From: Massospora cicadina
Taxonomy: Eukaryota > Entomophthoromycota > Entomophthoromycetes > Entomophthorales > Entomophthoraceae
Assembly: GCA_022478985.1 (NCBI GenBank)
Contig: JAKSZP010004231.1
Location: 1-64,000 of the forward strand
Length of the DNA stretch: 64,000 bases
Direction of reading: 5' to 3'
Below the pieces are notes generated by a model that made no database searches, was not told where the DNA came from, and saw nothing but the letters and a program-made list of their open reading frames with translations. The position numbers and the translations under genes are program-made. This document shows positions 42,297 through 52,525 of this stretch, one piece after another; the first letter of the stretch is position 1; each line of letters starts with the position of its first letter.

Positions 42297-43217
42297 TGTA
42301 AGTCCCAAGGAACGTCCTCTGGGCATTACTCAGGCCATCTTTCTGTTCCTAAGCAAGAAAGTACCAAAGAGGAAGCCATACCCCTCGTTACTCAGGGCGA
42401 TCTCGCTTGCATGGTAGATAAGCACTGGAAAATAGCCCTTCAGCTTTGGATCCTGCTTCCAGTACTTGCACTCTCCTTGGCAGAACTATTACAAGGAATT
42501 AGTAAAATCTGCGCCAAGATCACTGAAATGGAATTGATTGCAACTAATTCAAGCAGCAATCAGCCGGATACTTGGATTTCAAATGGTCAAAAAGGTATGA
42601 AGGATGAGCTATCAGCTGGAATACCCGATGGTTGCAATTCAGTTTACACAATGATCCAAAATCTTCCCCCTCTCCCAAATCTGTCAGGCATCACCCCCAA
42701 TAGGCAGCTTCCTGCCAGAAAATCAGGCGTTGCGCCTGATGCAATACCACTGACCGCAACTTGGCTCGTCAACAAATTTTGCAATGTCAGCCCCCAGGGA
42801 ACTAACCCTCCTATTCCCAAATAGTTCACCTCTTAGGCTAAACTGACCGCAACTTGGCCTGCCACCAAACTTAGTGATGTCAGTCCCCAGGGAACTAACC
42901 TGCCTATTCCCAAATAGTTCACCACTTAATTCAAACTTGCAGAACCTGATCCCAGCTTATTTTTCCCTTAAAATTGATGACTATTTAATTGGGCACATCG
43001 CACTGAGAAAATTGTTGGTCAATTTTCTTCCCTTAGATTTTCCAATAAAAACACCCTCCCCAAAATTTCCGTTTTTATCTGTTGAAATTTAAGTTCCCTT
43101 CCAGTTCCATATCCGTCATACCAGCAGCAGTGCCCCTGGCATTCTGGTTTGCCACTTGGATGCTCTGGCATCCAGGCTGGTAGACCATTCTATTTTCTGC
43201 TTGCCGTCTGCCTGACA
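42297..43217 (+). repeat. 5' LTR of XL-3
   Basis: Contains an open frame from its start to about 42824 and a direct repeat of two units (starting about 42753 and 42845, period 92). It ends GTCTGCCTGACA. Confidence 0.75.
42330..42824 (+). CDS. LTR-internal ORF (XL-3, 5' copy)
   Basis: A frame open through the LTR reads AIFLFLSKKVPKRMAIPLVT in the 3' copy and PLVTQGDLACMVDKHWKIAL here, then LQLWILLPVLALSLAELLQG, ISKICAKITEMELIATN and a polar Asn/Ser/Pro-rich tail to 42824 (a further-upstream start lies in GY-F sequence). The 3' LTR encodes the same protein at 43777-44317 with one frame change. Related residues are readable in XL-1 and XL-2. No family recognised. A hydrophobic helix (ALQLWILLPVLALSLAELL) is its main feature. 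Confidence 0.5.
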   Translation, partial: SGHLSVPKQESTKEEAIPLVTQGDLACMVDKHWKIALQLWILLPVLALSLAELLQGISKICAKITEMELIATNSSSNQPDTWISNGQKGMKDELSAGIPDGCNSVYTMIQNLPPLPNLSGITPNRQLPARKSGVAPDAIPLTATWLVNKFCNVSPQGTNPPIPK

Positions 43218-43814
43218 TAATCAACCAACCATCAATCTCTACCATTTCCACCTTTCTCGCAGATATTGGTGCAGCAACGGGTCCCCTTCTTTCCAACTAA
43301 ATCAAGCTGTAAAGAAGATTATCCCTGCCCACATTAGCCCCATCCCACTAAAAACTCAAAACCCTTACCCCATAGTTGCCACGGCTACCTTGCCATGTCA
43401 GTAGAGTCTGATATTTCAACTTGCAATGAGTTTGTCCTCCAAAAGCCCAGTAGTTTCCCAGCTGTCGCCCTTCAAAGGTGAAATCCCTATGGAACTGGAA
43501 CTTATATTGTCAAAAATGGGGAAGAGGCTGAGGAAGAAGTTATCCCAGCATCCCAGAAATTGTGACATTCCATCTAATATCTTATGGCTTGGAAAAAATA
43601 TCTGGCCTATAAGAACAGTTGGGGCAAGACACGCAATTGCGCGAATTGCATGAACCTTGATGAAACATTCCACATATCCCACCCTGAGACTCTCCGTTTT
43701 CCCAAAAAACCTGCATCAATAATGGCGATTAAGTCACCCAAGGCGCACAAGAAGGTGGCTCTCGTACAGTTTCCCAGTGATGAGGCTCTTCTCTTGGAAA
43801 AATGAAAAGGGTAA
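43218..43814 (+). other. Internal region of XL-3
   Basis: 597 bases with a 75-codon open stretch at 43426-43653 and no recognised domain. A sequence fitting a tRNA 3' end complement (TGGTGCAGCAACGGGTCCCC) starts about 50 bases after the LTR. Confidence 0.5.
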
Positions 43815-44829
43815 TGTAAGTCCCAAAGAACGTCCTCTGGGTGTTACTCGGGCCATCTTTCTGTTCCTAAGCAAGAAAGTACCAAAGAGGATGGCCATAC
43901 CCCTCGTTACTCAGGGCGATCTCACTCACGTGGTAGACAAGCGCTGGAAAATAGCCCTTCAGCTTTGGATCCTGCTTCCGGTACTTGCACTCTCCTCAGC
44001 AGAACTGTTACAAGGAATTAGTAAAATCTGCGCTGAGATCACCGAAATGGAATTAAATTGCAACTAATTTGAGTGGCAATCATCCAGATACTCTGATTTC
44101 AAATTGTCAAAAAGGTATAAAGGCTGAGCTATTGGCCAGAATGCCTGACAGTTGCAATTCAATTTACACGATGATCAAAAAACTTCCTCCCCCCCAAATC
44201 CATCAGGCATCACCCCTTGATGGGCAGCTTCCTGCCAGAAAATCAGGCATTGCGCCTGATGCAATACCACTGACTGCAACTTGGCTTGTCACCAAATTTT
44301 GTGATATTGGCCCCTAGGGAACTAACCCTCCTATTCCCGAATAGTTCACCTCTTAGGCTGAACTGACCGCAACTTGGCCTGCCACCAAACTTAGTGATGT
44401 CAGTCCCCAGGGAACTAACCCGCCTATTTCCAAATAGTTCACCACTTAGGCTGAACTGACCGCAACTCAGCCTGCCACCAAACTTAGCGATGTCAGTCCC
44501 CAGGGAACTAACCTGCCTATTCCCAAATAGTTCACCACTTAGGTCAAACTTTCAGAACCCAATCCTGGCTTATTTTTTCCCCAAAATTGACGACTATTTA
44601 ATTGGGCGCATTGCACTGAGAAAATTGTTGGTTGATTCTTTTCCCTTAAATTTTCCAATAAAAACTCCCTCCCCAAAATTTCCGTTTTTATCTGTTGATA
44701 TTTAAGTTCCCTTTCAGTTCCATATCTGTCAAACCAGAAGCAGTGCCCCTGGCATTCTGGTTTGCCACTTGGATACTCTGGCATCCAGGCTGGTAGGCCA
44801 GTCTATTTTTACTTGCCATCTGCCTGACA
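43815..44829 (+). repeat. 3' LTR of XL-3
   Basis: As the 5' LTR but with three units of the roughly 93-bp tandem repeat (starting about 44273, 44365 and 44459), which accounts for the 94-bp length difference. Confidence 0.75.
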
Positions 44830-44834
44830 GTGAG

Positions 44835-45960
44835 AGGCCATTGGCATTTTGGTGGATTGCACCCATGTGATGAACAATGATGAAATAATAGCTCTGAAAT
44901 CTTAAGGCCTATCTGGCTAAAAGGCTTTTGGGTCCTTCATTTGATGGAGCCAATGGAGTGAAGAATGATTGGTAACAATGGTAAAGTAGGTGCCATAGAG
45001 ATAGGGCCAAAAATGTTTGATTGCTAGCAAAACAGCCAGGCATTCCCACTCAGTAACAATATAGTTCTATTTGGACAAACTCAGAGCTTTGCTAAAATAA
45101 GCCCCTGAATTGTCGACCTAATTTTTGTCATGCTGGGCTAGGATGGCCCTGACGGCAACATCACTTACTTATGTGAACAACAAAAATGGTTGCTCAAAAC
45201 GTGGGCTGATTAAAATGGGTTTATTGTAAATAGCGGTCTTTAAATGCATTAAAAGTACGTTCTTGTTCCAGCCGCCATTCATATTTCACGTTCTTGTTCT
45301 GGAGGTAAAATAGAGGCTCATCTAGGTCACAAACCAAGAGATAAACTGATGATAATAACTCACCATTCCAAGTAATACCTGAATATCCATTAGACTCTGG
45401 GCATGACATCTTGGTATGGTGTCCTCTAAGTCTAGTATAGGTTGGATGCCAACTTTTTAAATACTATGTCAAGAAACTCCATCTCATACTGGAAAAAGGA
45501 GCACTTAAAAGGTTTGAAAATTATCAAAGCCTTCCAGAACCAATTGAAAACTTTCCAAAGAAGTTTGATGTTTCCATTAAATATACTCTGAGAAGACAGT
45601 GATGATGTCGATGCAGATGAGGACACATAATAGCTTTAAGTCCCCAATGATCCCATCCATGGCTATTTGGAAAGTGTTTGGCGCTTTATGGAGGCCCTGG
45701 GCATCCTCAGGGCTCGAATAGTCCTTCCTTGTCTATGAGTGCACACTTGTCTTGATCTTTGGGGGAGAGCTCCAATTGCTAATATCCACTGGCAAGGTCA
45801 ATTTTGTAAAAGTACTGCAATTTAGCGAGCAATCTGAGAGAGTTGTTAATTTGGATCAGAGGATAACTGACCTTCTTGGTGATAGAGTTGAGCCTTTGTT
45901 AGTCTATCACCACCTGATGGCTGTCATCCTTCTTCTGAACCAGCAGTAGGGGAGAGGCCC
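44835..45960 (-). pseudogene. RNase H and reverse transcriptase (GY-F)
   Basis: Minus strand from 45.96 to 44.84 kb: RT fingers with KKDDSHQVV-type sequence (about 45900-45940), a palm with YW-LELSPKDQDKC near 45770, and motif B/C remnants. The stretch at 45626-45432 reads MSSSASTSSLSSQ in a frame over the YxDD area, which is not readable. RNase H remnants include NVKYEWRLEQERTFNAF (about 45250-45300) and a decayed FTDAS region. Strongly mutated. Confidence 0.7.
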
Positions 45961-46899
45961 AAGAGCTGCATGAAGGTACTAAGAGTCTGGCTTTGAGTAG
46001 CTGTCTAATCTCCAATGCCACCTGGGCTTTTTCAACCTTACTCTTTCAGTAAGGTCAAGACCATAAGGGGAGCGTCCCCAGTCTCCATATGATGTAAAAT
46101 CCTTTTCATTATCTTAAAGTCATGGGTCAAGGCCAAAAATAAGTCTAAAATCTCCTACAACAATTCATAAACTTGGCGCTGTTGATCTTCATTGAGATCC
46201 TTTCTGATACTACTGTTGAACAAGGCCACTGATGGGTCGTCTCTAACCTAAAGTCCCTTATGCTCCTAAAACTATGGACATTGTTGACAGCCTCTACTGG
46301 TAGGAGACGGACATAAGCGTCAGGACTGTTTGGGTCTTTTTTCTGTGTCTGCGGTAAAGTTAGACAACAACATGAAGATAATCATACATAAGCTGGATCT
46401 AGAATTCAGGTAAGTTAAAACATCCTTGGCAACTAAGTTGTCTAGACCTTGGATTTCCAGAAGGTTTTAGAGGGGGTATTGACATGGACCAAGATTCAGC
46501 AATGATTTGGGACGTCAGAGATATAGTGGTCGCCCTAGTTAAGTAGATCAGAATTCCCTCTTGTCCATAAACAGCTGGTAGGGCAGCTGGACCTGAGAGC
46601 TCCTTATATGATATTCATGTCAATTGATTTGACCTTAATCTCTAGTAGGAAAGCTTGGGCCTTGACCTCAGTCTTAGAGTCACAGGAAGTTCCAAAGATT
46701 AGGGGGACCTGATGCCTCAGGAGAAAAAAATTATCATCATGTACTAGGCTGAGTAGCCTTGAAGAAACTGAGTCTTAAGAAGAAGGTCATAGCTCAGGTT
46801 TTCCAGCGTGACAGCGGGGGTATTTACATAAAGCTTCACAAATTGTATAGGTAGGGGATATAGTCCCTATAGATTAGGGACATTGCAGCCCAGCTGTGC

Positions 46900-47170
46900 C
46901 ATACTCCACATAGCTTGGTAAGTCCGGAGCGATCTTGATATGCTTCATTAACTTGGACAATATAAAGTTTATGGGGGAACCACTGTCAACTATGGTGATA
47001 ACCGGAATCTTATGGACTTGATTTGTGACGTGGTTAACCAGACTTTGAACTGGGGAGGTAGCGTGAGAAACATGGTATAGTCATCAGAAGAATAGTAAGT
47101 AGTAGTAATTCCTTTATTATCAACGGGTACCAAAACTTCTTCAGGTATGATAGCTCCAGGCTTATTTGAG
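46900..47170 (-). pseudogene. Aspartic protease (GY-F)
   Basis: The minus strand reads IPVITIVDSGSPINFILSKL (about 46950-47010), an aspartic protease active site with a normal D-S-G, then AYVEYGTAGLQC-type sequence. The upstream piece has YYSSDDYTMFLTLPPQFK, matching YSSSDDSPMFLTLPPQFG in GY-E. It is the only gypsy protease here with an unaltered catalytic triplet. Confidence 0.8.
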
Positions 47171-47264
47171 GTCATTGATCATTCTTGATGTGTAGTAAGG
47201 ATGTCAGCATGGGGCGCCACGTCCTTATTCAGATGGCTCTTTTCCAGCCTCTTCAGCAAGTCAT

Positions 47265-47315
47265 TTCCAGCATGTCTTAGCGCTGTGTCATAATCCTTTG
47301 CAATAGGTGCATTGG
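47265..47315 (-). pseudogene. Gag zinc knuckle (GY-F)
   Basis: TQCTYCKGL-HSAKTCW on the minus strand, a CX2CX4HX4C knuckle with a stop at one non-metal position. Confidence 0.75.
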
Positions 47316-47649
47316 GTAAAGGATTCTAATGGGTTTTGACCATGTGGACCCAAGGATGGTTGGAGGAACCTGTAGAGGTAGCCTTGGAGTGCAGGGTCAA
47401 AGCAGGGATTGCGTTAATCGCTTCATTGATCTCTTAAATATAGTGAAACCAATTTTTTGCCTGAATATACATTTGTATCTTGGGATAAGATATCAATGCA
47501 GATTTGACAGCGGTAATGGCGTCATCCAGGGTAATACAATTGATGATAACCAATGGCTGTGCTTAATTGTAGAAACATCTGGTTACTCCAGGAGGCTCTC
47601 CTTTATTCAGGCGGATACCTATAAATAAAATTTTTTAATTTTTCAGGGT

Positions 47650-47849
47650 TTAATGCTGTTGAATTATTAAATTAGGGTCATACAGACCTGATCCCAGGCG
47701 TTGCATTCCCATAAAGTGGGGAGTCATCATCACCCATAAAGTTCTGTTAAGGCAGGAGTGGATATGCTTCTCTTTCTGCTGGTCAGTGGCCTCTTCCATG
47801 GAACTCTCATAGGCGTACAGGAAAGAGGTGATGCTTTCCTGGACAGGGG
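47650..47849 (-). pseudogene. Gag capsid, part (GY-F)
   Basis: ESITSFLYAYESSMEEATDQ and QKEKHIHSCLNRT match GY-E closely. The segment is cut at 47849 by solo LTR XL-2; the adjacent upstream residues resume at 49485. Confidence 0.85.
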
Positions 47850-49479
47850 TGTCACATATTTGGCTAATAAGAACTAGACTGGGCTCCCAGTTGGGGTGCG
47901 CATGCACCCAGTGGAGGGCCCAGAATGCCAAAGGCATAGCAGTCTGAGCAACTAATAAGAGTGAGGTTTTATGGGAGACATGAGGAAAGTAAAAGTTCAG
48001 CAATGTACTGAAGGCCCTCAAGGCAAACCAGATGGCTGCATTGGGGGCAACCGCGAGTCTTGCGGGGCAACCCCCAAGGGTGAGAGAGGCAGGGAGGATG
48101 ACAACTCCTCCAGGGTTTGCAGTTGCTGGCCTTCAGATTTTAGTAGGGGCTTGCGCGCCAGTGAGGGACAACACAGATGATGCCATGTTGTTGGAAGTAT
48201 GAGTGTAGGTATAGTAAGACCCACAAGAGGGGTTGGGTTTGAGCTTCCCCTGAAGGGGGTGCTTCAGGTCCCACTAGTTGCCAAGCCGGTGGTGGCTGAG
48301 GTGGTTATGGAAGCCAAGTCCATGAGCGGCGGGGTGGGGGCGCTCAGGTGCTGCTCTAGCTGGGAGCAGTTTTGAAGGACTCAGCAACCATACAGATGGA
48401 AAGGTTTTATTAAATGGATTCACAGAAATGAACAAAGCAGTGGGTTTGTCATTGGGGTAAGGCGCATTATTGCATTTAAGATCCGCTGCCACATGGTGGG
48501 GTCAAGTGATTGATAACCCAGTCAGCAAACATCGGCAGGAGGACTTGGGCGACGGCGTATTTTGTCAGATCAATTGGCAGAATTTTATAAAATTAATAAG
48601 GCAGATGGAGGCCATGGCAAGCTAGATGGAGAATTCAAATTTTATTAAGTGAAAGGTAAAAGAATGAACTGACAACTACCCCCAGCTGGGGCAGTTGCCT
48701 TAAGAACTTGGCTGAATGCATGGGAGAGGTATCAAGGGATTGGTCATTTAGGGGTTGGAGATAGGATTTAATTGGCTGGCTCAGAGGGGGTGGAATGATG
48801 CTCCATATTTTAACAAAAGTCAAGAAAACTTTTGCAAATTTTTCCAGATTCCTGGGGCCAAACCAAGTCAATACTACCAATCTGGGTCCTGGTGATCCGA
48901 GTTGGCCTGTTCATATAATTTTGGGTGTTCCAGATTTGTTCTAGGAGGCAGAGGTCCTTGAATTAGATTATTTGCGACTCTAACTAAACCCTCAATTAGG
49001 ATACTCATGCGATCTGAACTCCCTGGATCCATTTTAGAGCGTTGGGCAGATGGTCTGAGTCAATCAGGCCCTGATTTGAGATCTGAGCCATATCCTGATC
49101 TGATTTCTGATGCAGGCCAGTCCAGAATGGTTCCCCCAGTCCAGAATTTGCAGGTTGGGCTCCAATGTTGGGAATTTCTATTTTCCCAAAGATTCTGATA
49201 TAGTTTGTCTGGGGAGTGGGTGGTCCCAGGGGCCTCTCCATGCCCCCTGGTGTGCACAATCTCCCTGCAGACTCCTTCTATTAAACTTAACAGGGTTGAG
49301 GAGGGGGAAGAGGTGGGAATGGGGTATCTTTGGGGGAAAGGCATTCACCCAACGCTCATCTATCACATGGGCTAGGTCGCCCAGCTGTGACAGGGTTTAC
49401 TGGAGCCTTGTGTCCCCTTTTCATCCGGAAGGGGTGCTGATCCCTATCCAGTTGCAAGGGCTGGTCCCTAGGACTTACA
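47850..49479 (-). mobile_element. XL-2: solo LTR of the XL family
   Basis: 1630 bp. On the minus strand it starts TGTAAGTCCTAGGGACC (plus coordinate 49479) and ends TATGTGACA (47850). Flanking 5-mers are AGGGG (47845-47849) and GGGGG (49480-49484), four of five matching. It interrupts the capsid sequence of GY-F between the FTP and ESI residues. Ends and coding remnants match XL-1 and XL-3. Confidence 0.75.
47855..49380 (-). pseudogene. LTR-internal coding remnant (XL-2)
   Basis: On the minus strand near the start: LGDLAHVIDERWVNAFPPK (about 49310-49380), then SSTLLSLIEGVCREIVHTR (about 49235-49300), equivalent to SSAELLQGISKICAEITEME in XL-3. Near the end: TAMPLAFWALHWVHAHPNW and VLISQICDT (about 47850-47945). 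The middle is decayed. Unknown function. Confidence 0.5.
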
Positions 49480-49484
49480 GGGGG

Positions 49485-50015
49485 TGAACTTCTCTTTAAA
49501 CCTAGGTTTATGCTAGTTACAATAGAAGTGGAGAGGGTGTTAACGCCAAGAATGGGTGCAGGCTCAGAATCTTGGTCTTCACATAGTCACAGAGGACCTT
49601 CTGGTCCAACTGTTACCTTAGGCTCTTGAGGTCTTCTTGGATATCATCCTAATTTCAGTTGAAGGAGGATATGGAAGCCTTACAGGCGACTTGCTTCTTT
49701 AGGGATTGAATTTCGGCGCCCTGAAGGAGAAGCTGGCTCTCAAGGGTGTCAAATGGGTATTGAACCCTTGACAGGTTTGTTCAAGCTGAGAGATGTGGTT
49801 ATTGATTAGCTTAATGAAGGCGCTAAAATTATCCATTTCATATGATAATGCCTCAATGGAGACCCTAGGGTCGAGGGAAACTCCATCTACTTGGAGTTTA
49901 CATCACAGGGCTACATTCCAGATTTTATCATGTAAGGTGGATAAGGCTGCTAATACATCCTTTCGCCAAGGGGCATCAATGTCTTCAGTGGTAGTTGCTG
50001 TGGGGCAGAGAGCCC
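49485..50015 (-). pseudogene. Gag capsid start and second coil (GY-F)
   Basis: The minus strand runs from the second coil (about 50.0 to 49.6 kb, Leu/Gln/Glu-rich) to VNTLSTSIVTSINLG-type sequence and KEKFTP, which joins the capsid piece on the other side of XL-2. It aligns base by base with GY-E around GGCGTTAACACCCTCTC. Confidence 0.7.
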
Positions 50016-50660
50016 TCAGGGTCCACGGGGACCTTCAGATCCTTCAGGTCCCTCATATCCTTTGAGAACTTCAGGCCCTTCGCTCCCAGAGGTGTAGTCA
50101 CAAGAGGCCAGCTCCTGATAGTGCTGTTGTAGGGTCCGTACAGATCTTCAACTTGGTGGAGGAGCTGGTTTCAAGCAGTCTCAAGGAGCTGGACATTCTG
50201 ACGCAGTTGGTCTTTGAGGTATCCAGAATCCAGCTATCCAACACTTCGATTTGCCTTGGGCCTCATTGATTAATTGTCAGTTATCAGTAATGTCCTCCCA
50301 GTTGTCATGGACAAAGGAGGAGGCCGTATTGTCAAAGTAAATGACATGGGAGTGTAAGGTCTGGGTGAGCCTCAGTTGTCAGGAGGCTTCATGATGGTGT
50401 AACACGACTAACTGGAGGAGGTGATGAATAGCAGGGTGGACAAAGTTCTGAAGGTAGCACTTGAACCAAGGTAAGTTCTCCCGCTGGCAGCTGGGCCAAG
50501 GTTAAAGTTCCTGCATGGTAGAGGGCACTGAATAGGCGCAGGAGCAGATAGAGTGGGCAACCATGGAGTAAATGCCATCTATTAACTGTTGAACAATGTC
50601 GTTAAATTTCTCATAATGAAGTTGGACCTGATTTCCATCAATGGAGGGAAGGGAGAACTG
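50016..50660 (-). pseudogene. Gag N-terminus with collagen-like stretch (GY-F)
   Basis: On the minus strand at 50087-50016 there are eight Gly-X-Y-like triplets, seven starting with Gly (GSE GPE VLK GYE GPE GSE GPR GP-stop). Before them is a helical segment with VIYFDNTASSFVHDNWEDIT (about 50335-50280), matching the GY-E coil (DFYNVASSFMHDNREAILNN), and further upstream a beta-like part with FQFSLPSIDGNQVQL (about 50660-50620), matching YQFSLPSLYGGQYQI. Confidence 0.75.
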
Positions 50661-50827
50661 GAACATGACCTAAAATCTAAGCTCTTAAGATGCGTGGACA
50701 GCACTTCATACTGCAAGGTCTTAATAAATCAAACAACGCTTATTGACTGATCAGCAGATTAATATTTGTGAATGATAGTATTCTCCATTATTTATGATAA
50801 ACGTTTTCACTTAGGACAGCTTGGGTC

Positions 50828-50845
50828 ACCCTGCAGTGAGCAAAA
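50828..50845 (-). other. Primer-binding site (GY-F)
   Basis: The minus strand reads TTTTGCTCACTGCAGGGT, a three- to four-mismatch version of the shared PBS, placed four bases from the LTR. Confidence 0.6.
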
Positions 50846-50849
50846 CTTC

Positions 50850-51033
50850 TCTCAGCAAAATAGTTCCCTTGACTATTGACAAAGTTTGAAAATGGACTCA
50901 AAGCTAAAAATTAGTGAAGAGGGAAAAAACAAAAAGATGAAGAGATTATAAATACTTAATTAAGTTACAAAGCGCCAATATTATAGGTCATGTGGGATAT
51001 AATGCCCCAGGGACCTTCAGGGCCCATAGGATC
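50850..51033 (-). repeat. 5' LTR of GY-F, inner part
   Basis: The PBS-proximal 184 bp of the 5' LTR; it resumes at 57445 beyond CH-1. Confidence 0.75.
51029..51033. repeat. Target duplication of CH-1 (GGATC)
   Basis: GGATC precedes CH-1 and is repeated exactly at 57445-57449. The unbroken sequence is seen in the 3' LTR of GY-F around 40756. Confidence 0.9.
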
Positions 51034-51647
51034 TGTAACAGATCAGGTGGAAGTCAATCTGAATGTGGCCCTGGTTTAATGGGCATCAAATTTAGTAAGT
51101 TTGGAGCTGGGCAAAATCGCCATCCCAAATCTGAACCACCTCCGCAAAATGATGATGAGCTTATGCGGGGAATAAAGGTGATCTGGTGGAATGGCGATTC
51201 TTTGCTAATGATGTGGTGGTCAGGGTCCATAGGAGTTTAACAAAATGGAAAGCTTACCTGATGTTTGCAACGGATTATTTAAGGGAAGACGCTGCAGCCC
51301 TGAAGGGAAGTTGTGTCTTCTACAAAGAATTAAAGAATAAAGGATTTTGCTAAGCTCAAAATTTATTAAATTTATTTTAGTAAATAAGTCAAATTGGATC
51401 CAAGTTATGAGCTCCGCCAGTGAGCTCAGTGTGGCGTTGGCGTCATTCTCAGCCCTTTCCTGGTCCCAGACCCTGCTACTGATGTGCAGTGTCATGGGAA
51501 CAGTGGTCTTAGAATACGTGGCAATGACAAGACATGGCAGTTGGGTTTGGGGATGGGCCTCTGCCAGCCTGTACCTAGTATGGTCAGTAACTTGGCTCTT
51601 ACTGCCCAATTCATTCGTTGCATATTGGCGCAAACCTGCCCTTTACA
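51034..51647 (+). repeat. 5' LTR of CH-1
   Basis: Matches 56798-57444 with a gap of 33 bp just after TGTAA. Bases 51327-51547 are identical to 57124-57344; the flanks differ at roughly 13-15% of positions. Confidence 0.9.
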
Positions 51648-51779
51648 TTAGACACAACTCTAATACTTTCTTGTCAGTTTTATGGGGCCCCAAGAAGAGG
51701 AGGTGGTCCCAGGCGGGGAGAAGTGGTAACTGCCATGTAGTGATGGTGGTGATGGTGAGCTTCTCACTTATGTAGGTAA

Positions 51780-52525
51780 TAAGAGAAGTGATCTGAGTGT
51801 GTGGTTTGAGGCCTGCAAGGAGAGAGGAATGCCAAAGGGGACCTGTATCACCAAAAGGATGAGCAGCTTTGCCTATGGAAGCCTTAGAGAAGATTCACCA
51901 TTTGGTGTTGTGGATTCGTTTTCAGGTGTGATTGGCTCAAGCAATGGGTGGAGAGACCCCTTTCTCATTGCAGATCACGCAAATTGTGGATGCACTACCT
52001 CCAAAACTTTCCAGGTGGGTGCAAGAGTTGGTTGAGGAGCAAGGACGCCTGCTGGGATCCATGGATGAGTGTGTGGATTGGATTGACTGGGCGGCTTGTC
52101 CCGATGAGTTGCAGGATGAGGCGTGGTCAGCTCTGTTGACTTTAGGACAGGGCCAAGGTTCAGTGGAGGAATATGGGCAGATTTTCTGGCCATTGGCAAA
52201 ATCAGTGAGAGTCTCAGCTTTGCAATCATCGCGAATGTTCAGATAAGGGCTGCAGGCGGACATGTTGGCTGCCATGGTGGCTGCTAAAGTTCAGGGTTTG
52301 TTGGCGGAGGAGATTGCTTTGGCGATGCAGGTGGAAAAGCAATTGGTATTGTCATGGAACCAGTGAGAAGATTTGATGTTCCCAGTGTCAGACATTCTCC
52401 TTCTCAATTTTAAGAAAAAGAATGTTGGAGGTATTAGTGCTCCCAAATCTGCTACCATGATTGGCCCATCTCCTGCCCAATCATCAAATAATAATGTGGT
52501 TATCAATGATATGAGTACCAACGGT
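51780..52525 (+). pseudogene. Gag (CH-1)
   Basis: A frame from about 51932 reads LPPKLSRWVQELVEEQGRLL, DWAACPDELQDEAWSALLTLG and QGSVEEYGQIFWPLAKSV. The VEEYxxxFxxL pattern is usual in the capsid of chromovirus Gag. After a TAA it continues ALAMQVEKQLVLSWN. No zinc knuckle is seen before the RP-1 insertion near 52.53 kb. Confidence 0.75.

Larger units (their letters stand above)
42297..44829 (+). mobile_element. XL-3: LTR element without pol, LTRs carry coding sequence
   Basis: Two direct repeats (42297-43217, 921 bp; 43815-44829, 1015 bp), both TGTAAGTCCCAA...CTGACA, flank a 597-bp core. The core ends in a purine tract (GAAAAGGGTAA) before the second repeat, so the repeats behave as LTRs. 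The core has no gag or pol; TGGTGCAGCAACGGGTCCCC at about 43269 could be a displaced PBS. I infer a non-autonomous LTR element, of which XL-1 and XL-2 are solo-LTR relatives. Confidence 0.75.

Noticed and set aside
47850..49479. XL-2 considered as a DNA transposon with an 8-9 bp target duplication.
   Set aside because: No terminal inverted repeats, and its ends equal those of the paired XL-3 LTRs. With TG/CA ends the flanking repeat is 5 bp, as for LTR elements.
51347..51775. 142-codon hydrophobic open frame in the CH-1 LTR.
   Set aside because: It spans the LTR end into the leader, is not kept beyond the identical 221-bp block in the other LTR, and shows no relatives here. Probably chance.
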